NCBI GenBank assembly: GCA_010672585.1
Contig: JAAHGF010000014.1
Span: 44,656 to 108,655 of the forward strand
DNA: 64,000 bases
Direction: 5' to 3'
Source: Okeania sp. SIO1I7
GTDB taxonomy: Bacteria > Cyanobacteriota > Cyanobacteriia > Cyanobacteriales > Microcoleaceae
A model generated the notes under the pieces. The model was not told the DNA's origin. It saw only the letters and a program-made list of their open reading frames with translations, and did no database searches. How positions within the stretch are numbered: the stretch's first letter is position 1; each line of letters opens with the position of its first letter. A program made the position numbers and the translations under genes. Below, in pieces: positions 56,450 to 64,000 of this stretch.

Positions 56450-58624
56450 ATGGCCCAAATCTCTTCACGGAATTCACGCACCGCTATAGTTGCCCTTAGT
56501 AATCTTTCTCCTTTTGGGAACAAACTGGTTCAGGCAGGCTATGTCAACATTGAACAATTCCAAAAATGTCAAGTTGAAAGCCGTAAATCAGGTAAATCTT
56601 TGACAGATATACTGGAAGCTCTGACAGGACAACCTTTACCCCCTGAATTACTGAGGCATTATAAGAAGCAGCAGCTATTTGAACTAATGATTTTCTACGG
56701 TGTAGCTGCCTTTGACCCAGAAATTACTCAAATTCCACCACAACAAGTATCTTATCTAATAGACAAAGTAATACCCATAGAAACTTGTCGTCGTAACCGG
56801 ATCGTACCACTATTTAGCCACGAAACTCATTTGGCAAATCAGTTAGTCCAAGCTGGTAAAATAGACCAAAACCAAATGTTAAAAGTTTTGACTCAAAGCA
56901 TTGGTTCACAAGGTACATTCGTTGAGGAACTAGAAAAGTTTACTGGAGATTCACTGCCATCAAATTTGCTGAGTGAATATGAAAAACAGCAACCCTTTGT
57001 CATGGTGGCAATGGCCGAACCAGATAACCTCCAAGCTTTAGATGAACTGAAAAATAAAATTCTCAGACATCGTGGATTAACTTTACAGCGTCTGGTAATT
57101 ACTCCAGAAGATTATCAACATCTAATTAATTACTACTTAGACGAACAAACGAAAAGGGAGGATGTTGCTGCGAAACAGGCACAAGAAAAAGAGTTAGAGC
57201 TGGAGTCAGGGATATTTAATGATAATGAGTTACAAGATGCTGAAGACGACTCTGCAGTAGAAGATATAGGAGAAAGCCTAAAAGATGCTGCTGAGGATGC
57301 CCCTATTATTAGGGTTGTGAATGTAATTTTGGCAAAAGCACTGACTGAGGGGGTATCTGATATTCATGTAGAACCACAAGAAGAGAGTATCAGAATTCGG
57401 ATGCGTAAAGATGGGGTGTTACAACAATATTTTGAATTCCCCAAAAAAGTTATCCCAGCTATTACTTCCCGCTTCAAAATTATCGCTAACTTAGACATCG
57501 CTGAACGACGGCAAGCTCAAGATGGTCGTATTCGTAAGGTATTTAAGGGACGTACTATTGACTTTCGGGTAAATAGTTTACCGAGTCGCTATGGTGAAAA
57601 GATTGTTTTACGGATTTTGGACAGCTCTAGTACCCAGCTAGGGTTGGGTAAGTTAATTACAGACCAGGAGACTCTGGCTTTAGTGAGGGAAACTGCTAGT
57701 CGTCCATTTGGATTAATTTTGGTAACAGGGCCAACAGGTTCTGGTAAGTCTACTTCTCTATATTCTATTCTGGCAGAAAGAAATGACCCTGGGATTAATA
57801 TTAGTACGGCAGAAGACCCCATTGAATATGCTTTACCTGGAATTACTCAGTGTCAGGTGATTCGGGAAAAAGACTTGACTTTTGCTAATATCCTCCGGGC
57901 ATTTCTACGACAAGACCCTGATGTTCTATTGGTGGGTGAAACACGAGATAAGGAAACAGCAAAGACGGCCATTGAAGCAGCATTAACTGGACACTTAGTT
58001 TTAACAACCCTACATACTAATGATGCGGCAGGAGCGATCGCTCGACTTGATGAGATGGGGGTCGAATCTTTTATGGTCTCTGCTGCTTTGTTGGGTGTTT
58101 TGGCACAACGTCTAATGCGTAGGGTTTGTAGTGAATGTAGAATTCCCTATACTCCTGAACCTAAGGAGCTGACTCGCTATGGTTTAGTTCCTTCTCAGGA
58201 GGAAAATGTCACATTTTATAAAGCAAACACTATACCAGTGGAAGACCGCAGAGTATTGGCAGAAACAGAGCAACTTTGTAAAAAATGTAATGGTGTAGGT
58301 TACAAAGGTCGTGTAGGTGTTTATGAATTTATGAAGTCTACAGAGCGACTACAAACTCTAATTACTCAAAGAGCACCTACAGAGCAAATTAAGGAAGTAG
58401 CAGTTGAAGAAGGAATGACTACTTTATTGCAGTATAGCTTGGATTTGGTGCGACAAGGTTATACCACTTTTGAAGAGGTGGAGCGGGTAACATTTACTGA
58501 CTCTGGTCTGGAGGCAGAAATGAAGCGCCAAGCTAAACAGAACCTAGTTTGTAAGTCTTGTAATGCTGAGTTAGAGGCAGAATGGCGATATTGTCCATAT
58601 TGTATGACACCCCGCTTTGAGTAA
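56450..58624 (+). CDS. pilB: Type IV pilus assembly ATPase PilB
   Basis: 724 residues from ATG 56450 (an in-frame TTG lies at 56378). Two N-terminal MshEN-like segments (FGNKLVQAGYVNIEQFQK, HLANQLVQAGKIDQNQMLK) suggest c-di-GMP or nucleotide sensing. GspE core: GPTGSGKSTSLYS (Walker A), STAEDPIEYALPG (Asp box), LVGETRDKETAKTA (Walker B), TTLHTND (His box). Tetracysteine zinc site (CSEC...CKKC). Extra C-terminal zinc ribbon CKSCNAELEAEWRYCPYC. Powers pilus extension for motility and DNA uptake. Confidence 0.94.
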   Translation: MAQISSRNSRTAIVALSNLSPFGNKLVQAGYVNIEQFQKCQVESRKSGKSLTDILEALTGQPLPPELLRHYKKQQLFELMIFYGVAAFDPEITQIPPQQVSYLIDKVIPIETCRRNRIVPLFSHETHLANQLVQAGKIDQNQMLKVLTQSIGSQGTFVEELEKFTGDSLPSNLLSEYEKQQPFVMVAMAEPDNLQALDELKNKILRHRGLTLQRLVITPEDYQHLINYYLDEQTKREDVAAKQAQEKELELESGIFNDNELQDAEDDSAVEDIGESLKDAAEDAPIIRVVNVILAKALTEGVSDIHVEPQEESIRIRMRKDGVLQQYFEFPKKVIPAITSRFKIIANLDIAERRQAQDGRIRKVFKGRTIDFRVNSLPSRYGEKIVLRILDSSSTQLGLGKLITDQETLALVRETASRPFGLILVTGPTGSGKSTSLYSILAERNDPGINISTAEDPIEYALPGITQCQVIREKDLTFANILRAFLRQDPDVLLVGETRDKETAKTAIEAALTGHLVLTTLHTNDAAGAIARLDEMGVESFMVSAALLGVLAQRLMRRVCSECRIPYTPEPKELTRYGLVPSQEENVTFYKANTIPVEDRRVLAETEQLCKKCNGVGYKGRVGVYEFMKSTERLQTLITQRAPTEQIKEVAVEEGMTTLLQYSLDLVRQGYTTFEEVERVTFTDSGLEAEMKRQAKQNLVCKSCNAELEAEWRYCPYCMTPRFE

Positions 58625-58818
58625 TTTAGGAGGCAACGGGCAACAGGCAACAGGCAACAGGCAACAGCGGTCAGACCCCGCGACGACGTCAGTCGCAAGG
58701 GAACGCTGACCAAGAGAGGCAACAGGGAAGAAAGATAAAAGTACTTCACCCTTACTGAGAAACGCTATAAATTTTTTTAAGTACAGCAAATCCAACTTTT
58801 TTTCGGGAGATTTAAATT
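58625..58818. repeat. Short spacer with GGCAACA heptamers
   Basis: Four GGCAACA-type heptamers at about 58632-58665. A lone TTTTTTAAG-side family K half (GAAACGCTATAAA) near 58759. A Shine-Dalgarno CGGGAGA lies before pilT. Confidence 0.55.
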
Positions 58819-59922
58819 ATGTCTTTTATGATTGAGGATGTCTTGGAGTCCCTTGTAGAACAGGGCGGTTCAGATGTACATATTCAAGCTCGCGCTCCAA
58901 TTTTTTTTAGAATTAGTGGCCAACTTACGCCTCAGCCACAGTTTGGAGAAAATCTTGACCCACTGGAAGTGCAAAATCTGATTTTCCAGATGCTCAACAA
59001 TATGCAGCGTAAGCAGTTGGAACAAAATTGGGAACTTGACAGTGCTTATGGTGTTAAGGGGTTGGCTCGTTTCCGTTTAAATGTCTACCGAGAGCGGGGT
59101 AGTTGGGCAGCTTGTATGCGTGCTTTGGCTTCTCAAATTCCTAATGTTGATAAGCTTGGAGTGCCGATGATTTTACGGGAGATGACTGAGCGACCAAGGG
59201 GGATGTTTTTAGTGACAGGACAGACTGGGTCTGGGAAAACAACTACTATGGCGGCTTTGCTAGATTTGATTAACCGTACCCGTGCTGAACATATTCTCAC
59301 TGTTGAGGACCCTATTGAATATGTTTTTCCTAATGTTAAGAGTTTGTTTCATCAACGGCAAAAGGGAGAAGATACAAAAAGTTTTTCTAATGCTTTGAAA
59401 GGAGCACTTCGTCAAGACCCGGATATTATTCTGGTGGGAGAAATGCGGGACTTGGAAACTATTGCTTTGGCTAGTACCGCAGCAGAAACAGGTCACTTGG
59501 TATTTGGGACTTTGCACACTAATTCGGCTTCTGGTACGGTGGACCGGATGTTGGATGTTTTTCCACCAGAACAACAACCTCAAATTAGGGCACAGTTGGC
59601 TAATTCTATTGTTTGTATTTGTAGCCAAAACTTGGTGAAAAAAGTTGGTGGGGGTCGTTGTGCTGCTCAGGAAATTATGATTAATACTCCGGCGATCGCT
59701 AATTTAATCCGGGAATCTAAAAATGCTCAACTTTATTCTCAAATTCAGATGGGTAAAAAGTTGGGTATGCAAACTATGGAAATGGCTCTTGCCGATCTAT
59801 ATAGAGAAGGAAAGGCTACTTGGGCTAATGTGATGGCTAAAGCGGTAAAGCCGGATGAGCTAGAAGCTTTGATTGGTCCAGAACCTAAAGGCAAGGTAGA
59901 AAAAGCTAAGGCTCGTCGTTAG
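58819..59922 (+). CDS. pilT: Twitching ATPase PilT
   Basis: 367 residues. GQTGSGKTTTMAALLDL (Walker A), TVEDPIEYVFPN, GEMRDLETIALA (Walker B; AIRAGEM-like element), ETGHLVFGTLHTNSA (His box), RCAAQEIMINTPAIANLI. Drives pilus retraction. Follows pilB by about 190 bp, likely one operon. Confidence 0.95.
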   Translation: MSFMIEDVLESLVEQGGSDVHIQARAPIFFRISGQLTPQPQFGENLDPLEVQNLIFQMLNNMQRKQLEQNWELDSAYGVKGLARFRLNVYRERGSWAACMRALASQIPNVDKLGVPMILREMTERPRGMFLVTGQTGSGKTTTMAALLDLINRTRAEHILTVEDPIEYVFPNVKSLFHQRQKGEDTKSFSNALKGALRQDPDIILVGEMRDLETIALASTAAETGHLVFGTLHTNSASGTVDRMLDVFPPEQQPQIRAQLANSIVCICSQNLVKKVGGGRCAAQEIMINTPAIANLIRESKNAQLYSQIQMGKKLGMQTMEMALADLYREGKATWANVMAKAVKPDELEALIGPEPKGKVEKAKARR

Positions 59923-59931
59923 ATATTGTTT

Positions 59932-60112
59932 AAATTATTAATTATTAATTATTAATTATTAATTATTAATTATTAATTATTACCTTTCCTTTCAAACGGA
60001 TAGGATTGACAAAAATTTTCTTCTCTTGGTCGATTGGATATGGCGCAGGTTTCCTCGCCATCTCACCCTACGGGAAGCTCTGCTTTTTCCTACGGAATGC
60101 ATAGTAATTAAA
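59932..60112. repeat. Family E element (E7)
   Basis: About seven TTAATTA heptamers, then CCTTTCCTTTCAAACGG, GGTCGATTGGATATGGCG and TTTTCCTACGGAATGC (part of the 21-bp insert sequence). Lies between pilT and pilC. Confidence 0.7.
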
Positions 60113-60208
60113 AACTTTTTCAACAGCAATTTAAAACAACGCAACCCAACCTAAAAGACATCTTCAGTAATAAAAAATTAAATCAATTATTGCACTATAT
60201 ACATCAAT

Positions 60209-60327
60209 TATAGCAATTCCCAAAAAGCGTGAGGTACAAAATTTTAGGCTTGAGGGAACAGGGAACAGGAAACAGGGAATAAAAAGACAAAAAGAAACTG
60301 TACCTCACGACCTTGGGAAACGCTATA
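60209..60327. repeat. Family K inverted-repeat element
   Basis: TATAGCAATTCCCAA ... CGTGAGGTAC to GTACCTCACG ... TTGGGAAACGCTATA, with AGGGAACAGG repeats inside. A half copy occurs at 58752-58770. Confidence 0.7.
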
Positions 60328-60414
60328 TTTCCCCCCTACTTTGTACTCCTTACTCCCTGGTGGAGATGTCTAATAGTAATTTATTCAAGATTAAATAAAT
60401 GAGGAAACTAAACT

Positions 60415-61548
60415 ATGACTAGCAATTTAGCCAGGAAAAAATCGAAAGGTGGATTAGAGGAACAATTAAAAGCATTTGAAGAAAAATTAAACGTCGCTCT
60501 TGCTACGATTACAGTTAAAGATTTAGCTGTCTTTGCACGTCAATTTGCTGCGATGTTTAATGCAGGTGTGCCGATGGTTAGGTGTCTTAAAGTATTACAA
60601 GAACAAAGCTCTAATTATAAGATTAAATATGCTCTGAAAATGATTAGTGCAGAGGTAGAAGAAGGCACTGAATTGTCAGAAGCAATGAGGAAACATCCTG
60701 CTTGTTTTGATGAATTATTTCTGAGTATGGTAGCTGCTGGAGAGGTGGGTGGTGTCCTTGATGAAGTGCTTGAGCGTCTGGCAGTTATGTTGGAGAAAAA
60801 TGCTAAGACTTTGAGTGAAATTAAGTCTGCTATGTCTTATCCAAAAACTGTCATGTTTATTGCTCTGGCAGTATTTTTTGGGATGACGACTTTTCTATTA
60901 CCAACCTTTGCCCAAATTTTTGAAGACATTGGTACTGAGTTGCCAGCTTTTACTGTTTTTATGTTAGGTATTAGTGCTTTTTGTAGAACTTGGCCTCCTA
61001 TTCCTCAAGCAACGGCAATAGGCACAATTATTTTTATTTACGTTGTTTATACAATGGTTTATAAAACGGAGCAAGGTAGGTTATTTTTTGACAAAATATT
61101 TCTGAAACTTCCTATTTTTGGAGATATTATTGAGAAGTCGGCAGTGGCTCGTTTTTGTATGATTTTTGGTACTTTGACTCGCTCCGGTGTACCAATGTTG
61201 AAGTCTCTAGAAATTGTGAGAAATGTGGCAGGAAATGCGGCGATCGCTGAGTCTGTTGAGTATGCAAGGCAAGAAATTCAAAGTGGGGGAATGATTAGTT
61301 TAGCTCTGCAAGAAAAGAAGGTTTTTCCTGCTTTAGCAGTTCAAATGATGGCTATTGGAGAGGAAACTGGTGAGTTGGATGCGATGTTGATGAAGGTGGG
61401 AGCTTTTTATGAACAAGAAGTTGAGGAAGCTGTTAAGTCTTTGACAAGTATGTTGGAACCTTTAATGATTGTTGTTATTGGTGGGATGGTTGGTGCGATT
61501 TTGCTTTCTATGTATTTGCCTATGTTTAAGGTGTTTGAAGATTTGTAA
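60415..61548 (+). CDS. pilC: Type IV pilus inner-membrane platform protein PilC
   Basis: 377 residues, two GspF domains (FARQFAAMFNAGVPMVRCLK... and ARFCMIFGTLTRSGVPMLKSLE...). Three membrane helices at about 145-165, 195-220 and 350-372. Couples PilB/PilT to the growing pilus. Third gene of the pil cluster, 490 bp after pilT with two repeats between. Confidence 0.93.
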   Translation: MTSNLARKKSKGGLEEQLKAFEEKLNVALATITVKDLAVFARQFAAMFNAGVPMVRCLKVLQEQSSNYKIKYALKMISAEVEEGTELSEAMRKHPACFDELFLSMVAAGEVGGVLDEVLERLAVMLEKNAKTLSEIKSAMSYPKTVMFIALAVFFGMTTFLLPTFAQIFEDIGTELPAFTVFMLGISAFCRTWPPIPQATAIGTIIFIYVVYTMVYKTEQGRLFFDKIFLKLPIFGDIIEKSAVARFCMIFGTLTRSGVPMLKSLEIVRNVAGNAAIAESVEYARQEIQSGGMISLALQEKKVFPALAVQMMAIGEETGELDAMLMKVGAFYEQEVEEAVKSLTSMLEPLMIVVIGGMVGAILLSMYLPMFKVFEDL

Positions 61549-62159
61549 AAGGAAGGAAGAAGGAAGAGGGAAGAAGGAAGAAGGAAGAGGGAAGAAGGAA
61601 GAAGGAAAAGTATTACCGAAAAATTGTGGTCAAAAGCTGACCCTTTTAAGGGGGTAAAAAAAGAGCATATTCCTGATTTCAAGCCTCCTTATTGCAGAGG
61701 TACTGATAACTGATAACTGAAATGAGGTTGTCTGAGTTTTAAACTTTTGAGCTTCTGCACCCTTTCCTTAGACTGCTATAACAACTTGTATTCTCTGTTC
61801 CTCTTCAAATTTTATATAGCAGAAAACGAGTTGGTATTTGACTTATGCTGATGATAAACTTTAGACAGGAAAATGTTTTTCCTACTTTTCCTTACTCTTT
61901 ACCGAATAATTAAGGTCTGAGGTAATATCATGTCCGGTAGCATTGGTATTGTATAGAGAAGGTAAGGAAGAAGGAAGAAGGAAGAAGGAAGAAGCTTTAA
62001 GAGAAGGAAAAACCTTATATGGCGCTAGATATTTCCCCAACTTTATACACAAACGATACCAACGGACATGATATAATTATTAATTATTAATTATTAATTA
62101 TTAATTATTGAATTCCTACTCCCTATTTTAAATAAATATAAGAAAATATTAAAATTATT
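61549..62159. repeat. Repeat-rich spacer (microsatellite, families E and A, heptamers)
   Basis: GGAAGAA-type microsatellite 61551-61607. Partial family E (TTACCGAAAAATTGTGG) 61611-61690. A lone E end (TTTACCGAATAATTAAGGT) 61897-61916. Family A 61925-62074 (ATATCATGTCCGG ... ACGGACATGATAT). TTAATTA heptamers 62073-62110. No gene. Confidence 0.75.
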
Positions 62160-62750
62160 ATGGTTATAAAAAAATCAGATTACGAAGCATTACTAGCAGA
62201 ATATAGTAATTCACAAGCAACAATTGCACTACTGAAACAACATAGACCATACTTAGAAATGCTTCCCAGTATGCGTCGTCCAGAAGACAGTTTAGTTGTT
62301 ATTCCTCTACCTATTATTCGGTTAAGAAAACAGGGTGATGAGTCAGGAAAAACTGTTAATTTGCCTTGCGATATAGGAATTTTTATGTGCGACCCTGAGT
62401 GGAAGGTTAAGACAGGGGCAGAAATTTTTATTTTTATTTATAGACCTCAAGAAGACTTTTCCGATCTTATTAGTCGTTGGCGACAAACTCAGATTTTATT
62501 AGATAAGGAATATGAGTGGGTAATGCCTCAAGATTATAAACATATCTACTCTCAAGAAACGGAAGAAGTTTATCCTTTATTTGTTTTATTTTCAGAGACT
62601 CCAGAAAGGATTAAAAGAGGATTGATAGGAGCAGCTTTACCTTTTGTTGTACAGCCTACTTTTGATTCCATAGAAATGGAAGTTGAGGAGTCGAATATTG
62701 AAATACAGACAATGTTATCTCAGATGGATGATGGGATTAATGATGGTTAA
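62160..62750 (+). CDS. Unknown soluble protein
   Basis: 196 residues, no signal peptide or membrane segment, no family recognised. A short helical start (SDYEALLAEYSNSQATIALL) is followed by a beta-rich centre (SLVVIPLPIIRLRK, NLPCDIGIFMCDPEWKVKTG) and an acidic C-terminus. Followed 86 bp later by the next gene on the same strand. Confidence 0.6.
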   Translation: MVIKKSDYEALLAEYSNSQATIALLKQHRPYLEMLPSMRRPEDSLVVIPLPIIRLRKQGDESGKTVNLPCDIGIFMCDPEWKVKTGAEIFIFIYRPQEDFSDLISRWRQTQILLDKEYEWVMPQDYKHIYSQETEEVYPLFVLFSETPERIKRGLIGAALPFVVQPTFDSIEMEVEESNIEIQTMLSQMDDGINDG

Positions 62751-62836
62751 GAAAAATAGAGGCTAAATTAAGGATTATTGTTTCAGAATTTACCCACTAA
62801 CATATAATAGTAGAAATTTTTGATTAGAGTTTAATT

Positions 62837-63757
62837 ATGACCAAAATTGGAGAAAAGCCAAAGACTTTAAACTTAGCTCACATGATTAATCCTGTGATTG
62901 TACCTGAATCTTCCGATTTGTTTGTGGCACAACCAATAACTTTTCAGACTATGAAAAATGCTCAAGCTCAGGCACAAGGAAAAGTTAATGTTACTTTATA
63001 TTCAACTCAGTATCCTGAAGATGAATCTATAGTTCCTGATGGTTTTGTGAAAACTCCAAATTTGGAAACTTCTGTGCTGGATGTGGGAAAATTTGCAGTT
63101 CCTAGAAAATTGCCATTAATTAAGGATATATTAGACAGACTGTATGAAGCTTCTCCAAATGCAGATTATTTAATTTATACAAATGTAGATATTGGTTTAC
63201 AACCTCATTTTTATACAGACGTAGCTAAATTTATTGAACAAGGATATGATTCTTTTGTGATTAATCGACGGACTATATCTGATTCATATAAAAGTGTCGC
63301 AGATATACCTTTAATGTATGCTGAAAAAGGGGAGCGTCACCCTGGTCACGATTGTTTTATTTTTAAGAGAAGTTTATATCCGAAGTTCAATTTAGGTTTG
63401 GTTTGTATTGGTACTATCTGGATTGGTAAATGTTTTTATATAAACTGTTTATTAAATTCAGATAAGTTTGCTCAGTTTAAAGATTTATATCTTACTTTTC
63501 ATGTGGGGGAAGACGGAAGTTGGAGGAAAAATAAGAAGAAATTTAAAGATTATACTTTGCATAATTCTCAGGAAATGATCAAGATAATGAGAAAATATGA
63601 AGAAATTCAGCAGCTTCCTTACGATCCTGTTTTTGAAAAATATTTGGCAATAGTTGAGCGGCTAGAACAAGAGCAAAAGTGGTATAACTTTATCATCAGA
63701 AGGCAGCGATTGGTTAAAAATTGGTTAACATCTTTACTAAATAATGGAAAGCGTTAA
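62837..63757 (+). CDS. Putative nucleotide-sugar transferase-like protein
   Basis: 306 residues. NADYLIYTNVDIGLQPHFYTDVAKFI has a DxG-type nucleotide-sugar/metal site reminiscent of GT-A folds; FVINRRTI and GHDCFIFKRSLYPKF follow as in putative glycosyltransferases of unknown family. The basic C-terminal 30 residues end RQRLVKNWLTSLLNN. No signal peptide. May act with the unknown gene upstream. Assignment tentative. Confidence 0.5.
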   Translation: MTKIGEKPKTLNLAHMINPVIVPESSDLFVAQPITFQTMKNAQAQAQGKVNVTLYSTQYPEDESIVPDGFVKTPNLETSVLDVGKFAVPRKLPLIKDILDRLYEASPNADYLIYTNVDIGLQPHFYTDVAKFIEQGYDSFVINRRTISDSYKSVADIPLMYAEKGERHPGHDCFIFKRSLYPKFNLGLVCIGTIWIGKCFYINCLLNSDKFAQFKDLYLTFHVGEDGSWRKNKKKFKDYTLHNSQEMIKIMRKYEEIQQLPYDPVFEKYLAIVERLEQEQKWYNFIIRRQRLVKNWLTSLLNNGKR

Positions 63758-63924
63758 ATTCACAATATTTATTGGTAATTAAAAATGTTGATATTTGGGA
63801 AATACCTGAATTTTTATGGGTATTTTAATAGTTGAGTTTCTGTTAGAACCCACATTCCGTACCACAAAATTCTGATTGCTAAATGCTAATAGCTGAATGC
63901 TTACTTAAACGCAAATAGTCAACT

Positions 63925-64000
63925 ATGGACACAATAACAAAACAAAGATTAACTTTTGACAAATTTATAGAGAATTATCCTGATGATGGTAAGTTTTATG
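63925..64000 (+). CDS. Uma2-family (DUF820) endonuclease-like protein, 5' part only
   Basis: 25 codons reach the window edge: MDTITKQRLTFDKFIENYPD then DGKFY. This matches the typical Uma2/DUF820 opening (LTFEEFLEYYPDDGKRYEL). Uma2 proteins have a restriction-endonuclease-like fold and are very numerous in cyanobacteria. Confidence 0.65.
   Translation, partial: MDTITKQRLTFDKFIENYPDDGKFY

Overview
The window looks like chromosome from a filamentous, non-heterocystous marine cyanobacterium of the Trichodesmium/Okeania/Moorena type. The evidence is scattered HIP1-type GCGATCGC octamers, AT-rich coding DNA, cyanobacteria-specific genes (PBP-A-like hydrolase, DUF1816 protein, PilB with MshEN-like N-terminus), the gene orders carA/STAS/mrnC/rlmB/DUF1816 and grpE-dnaK-dnaJ-tusA-rsgA beside pilB-pilT-pilC, and unusually abundant intergenic repeats. 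The genus is inferred, not proven. No tRNA, rRNA or CRISPR array was seen.

Layout. 1-13 kb is accessory: an 85-bp tandem array, a protein with two ILEI/FAM3-like domains followed by seven FG-GAP blades, a small secreted protein, and a tandem family of secreted proteins sharing one N-terminal module and one promoter block. Two members carry a domain that aligns closely with the integrin beta-subunit head (hybrid domain with inserted beta-I domain, complete MIDAS and ADMIDAS residues). One member has a different C-terminus and a fourth is a wrecked pseudogene. 13-23 kb holds a CrtC/AttH-like protein, an unknown duplicated-repeat protein, a membrane-anchored polyprenyl synthase, an SCP2-like protein and a UDP-glycosyltransferase, possibly one lipid/terpenoid glycoside locus. 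23-29 kb holds an FkbM-FkbM-GT11 fusion, a PBP-A-like hydrolase, a sugar acetyltransferase and an alpha/beta hydrolase. 29-38 kb is housekeeping: DUF1816, rlmB, mrnC, a STAS regulator with a non-canonical start, carA, an aspartic protease and trpD. 38-47.5 kb has a five-PAS histidine kinase, an NB-ARC/14xWD40 STAND protein broken by one in-frame stop, and a small membrane protein next to an AAA+ ATPase. 47.6-55.4 kb is the chaperone operon, split between dnaK and dnaJ by about 1.8 kb of IS200/IS605 debris with a long inverted repeat. 56.4-61.5 kb is pilB, pilT, pilC. The right end has two uncharacterised genes and the start of a Uma2-like gene.

Most non-coding DNA is explained by a small set of dispersed inverted-repeat elements, called here families A to K: A (ends ATATCATGTCCG), B (ATATCAAATCCGG), C (CAGGACTTACGCA), D (GGCGTTGCTGAAT), E (TTACCGAATAATTAAGGT plus heptanucleotide runs), F, G, H (AGAGTTGTTGGGAA), J and K, plus orphan tnpB 3' ends. 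Several abut or supply start and stop codons of genes, and several are nested, so the order of insertions can be read.

The best candidate for an unusual system is the co-location of integrin-alpha-like (seven-bladed FG-GAP propeller) and integrin-beta-like (hybrid/beta-I) architectures within 9 kb on one strand. Physical interaction is only inferred, and the propeller protein shows no signal peptide.
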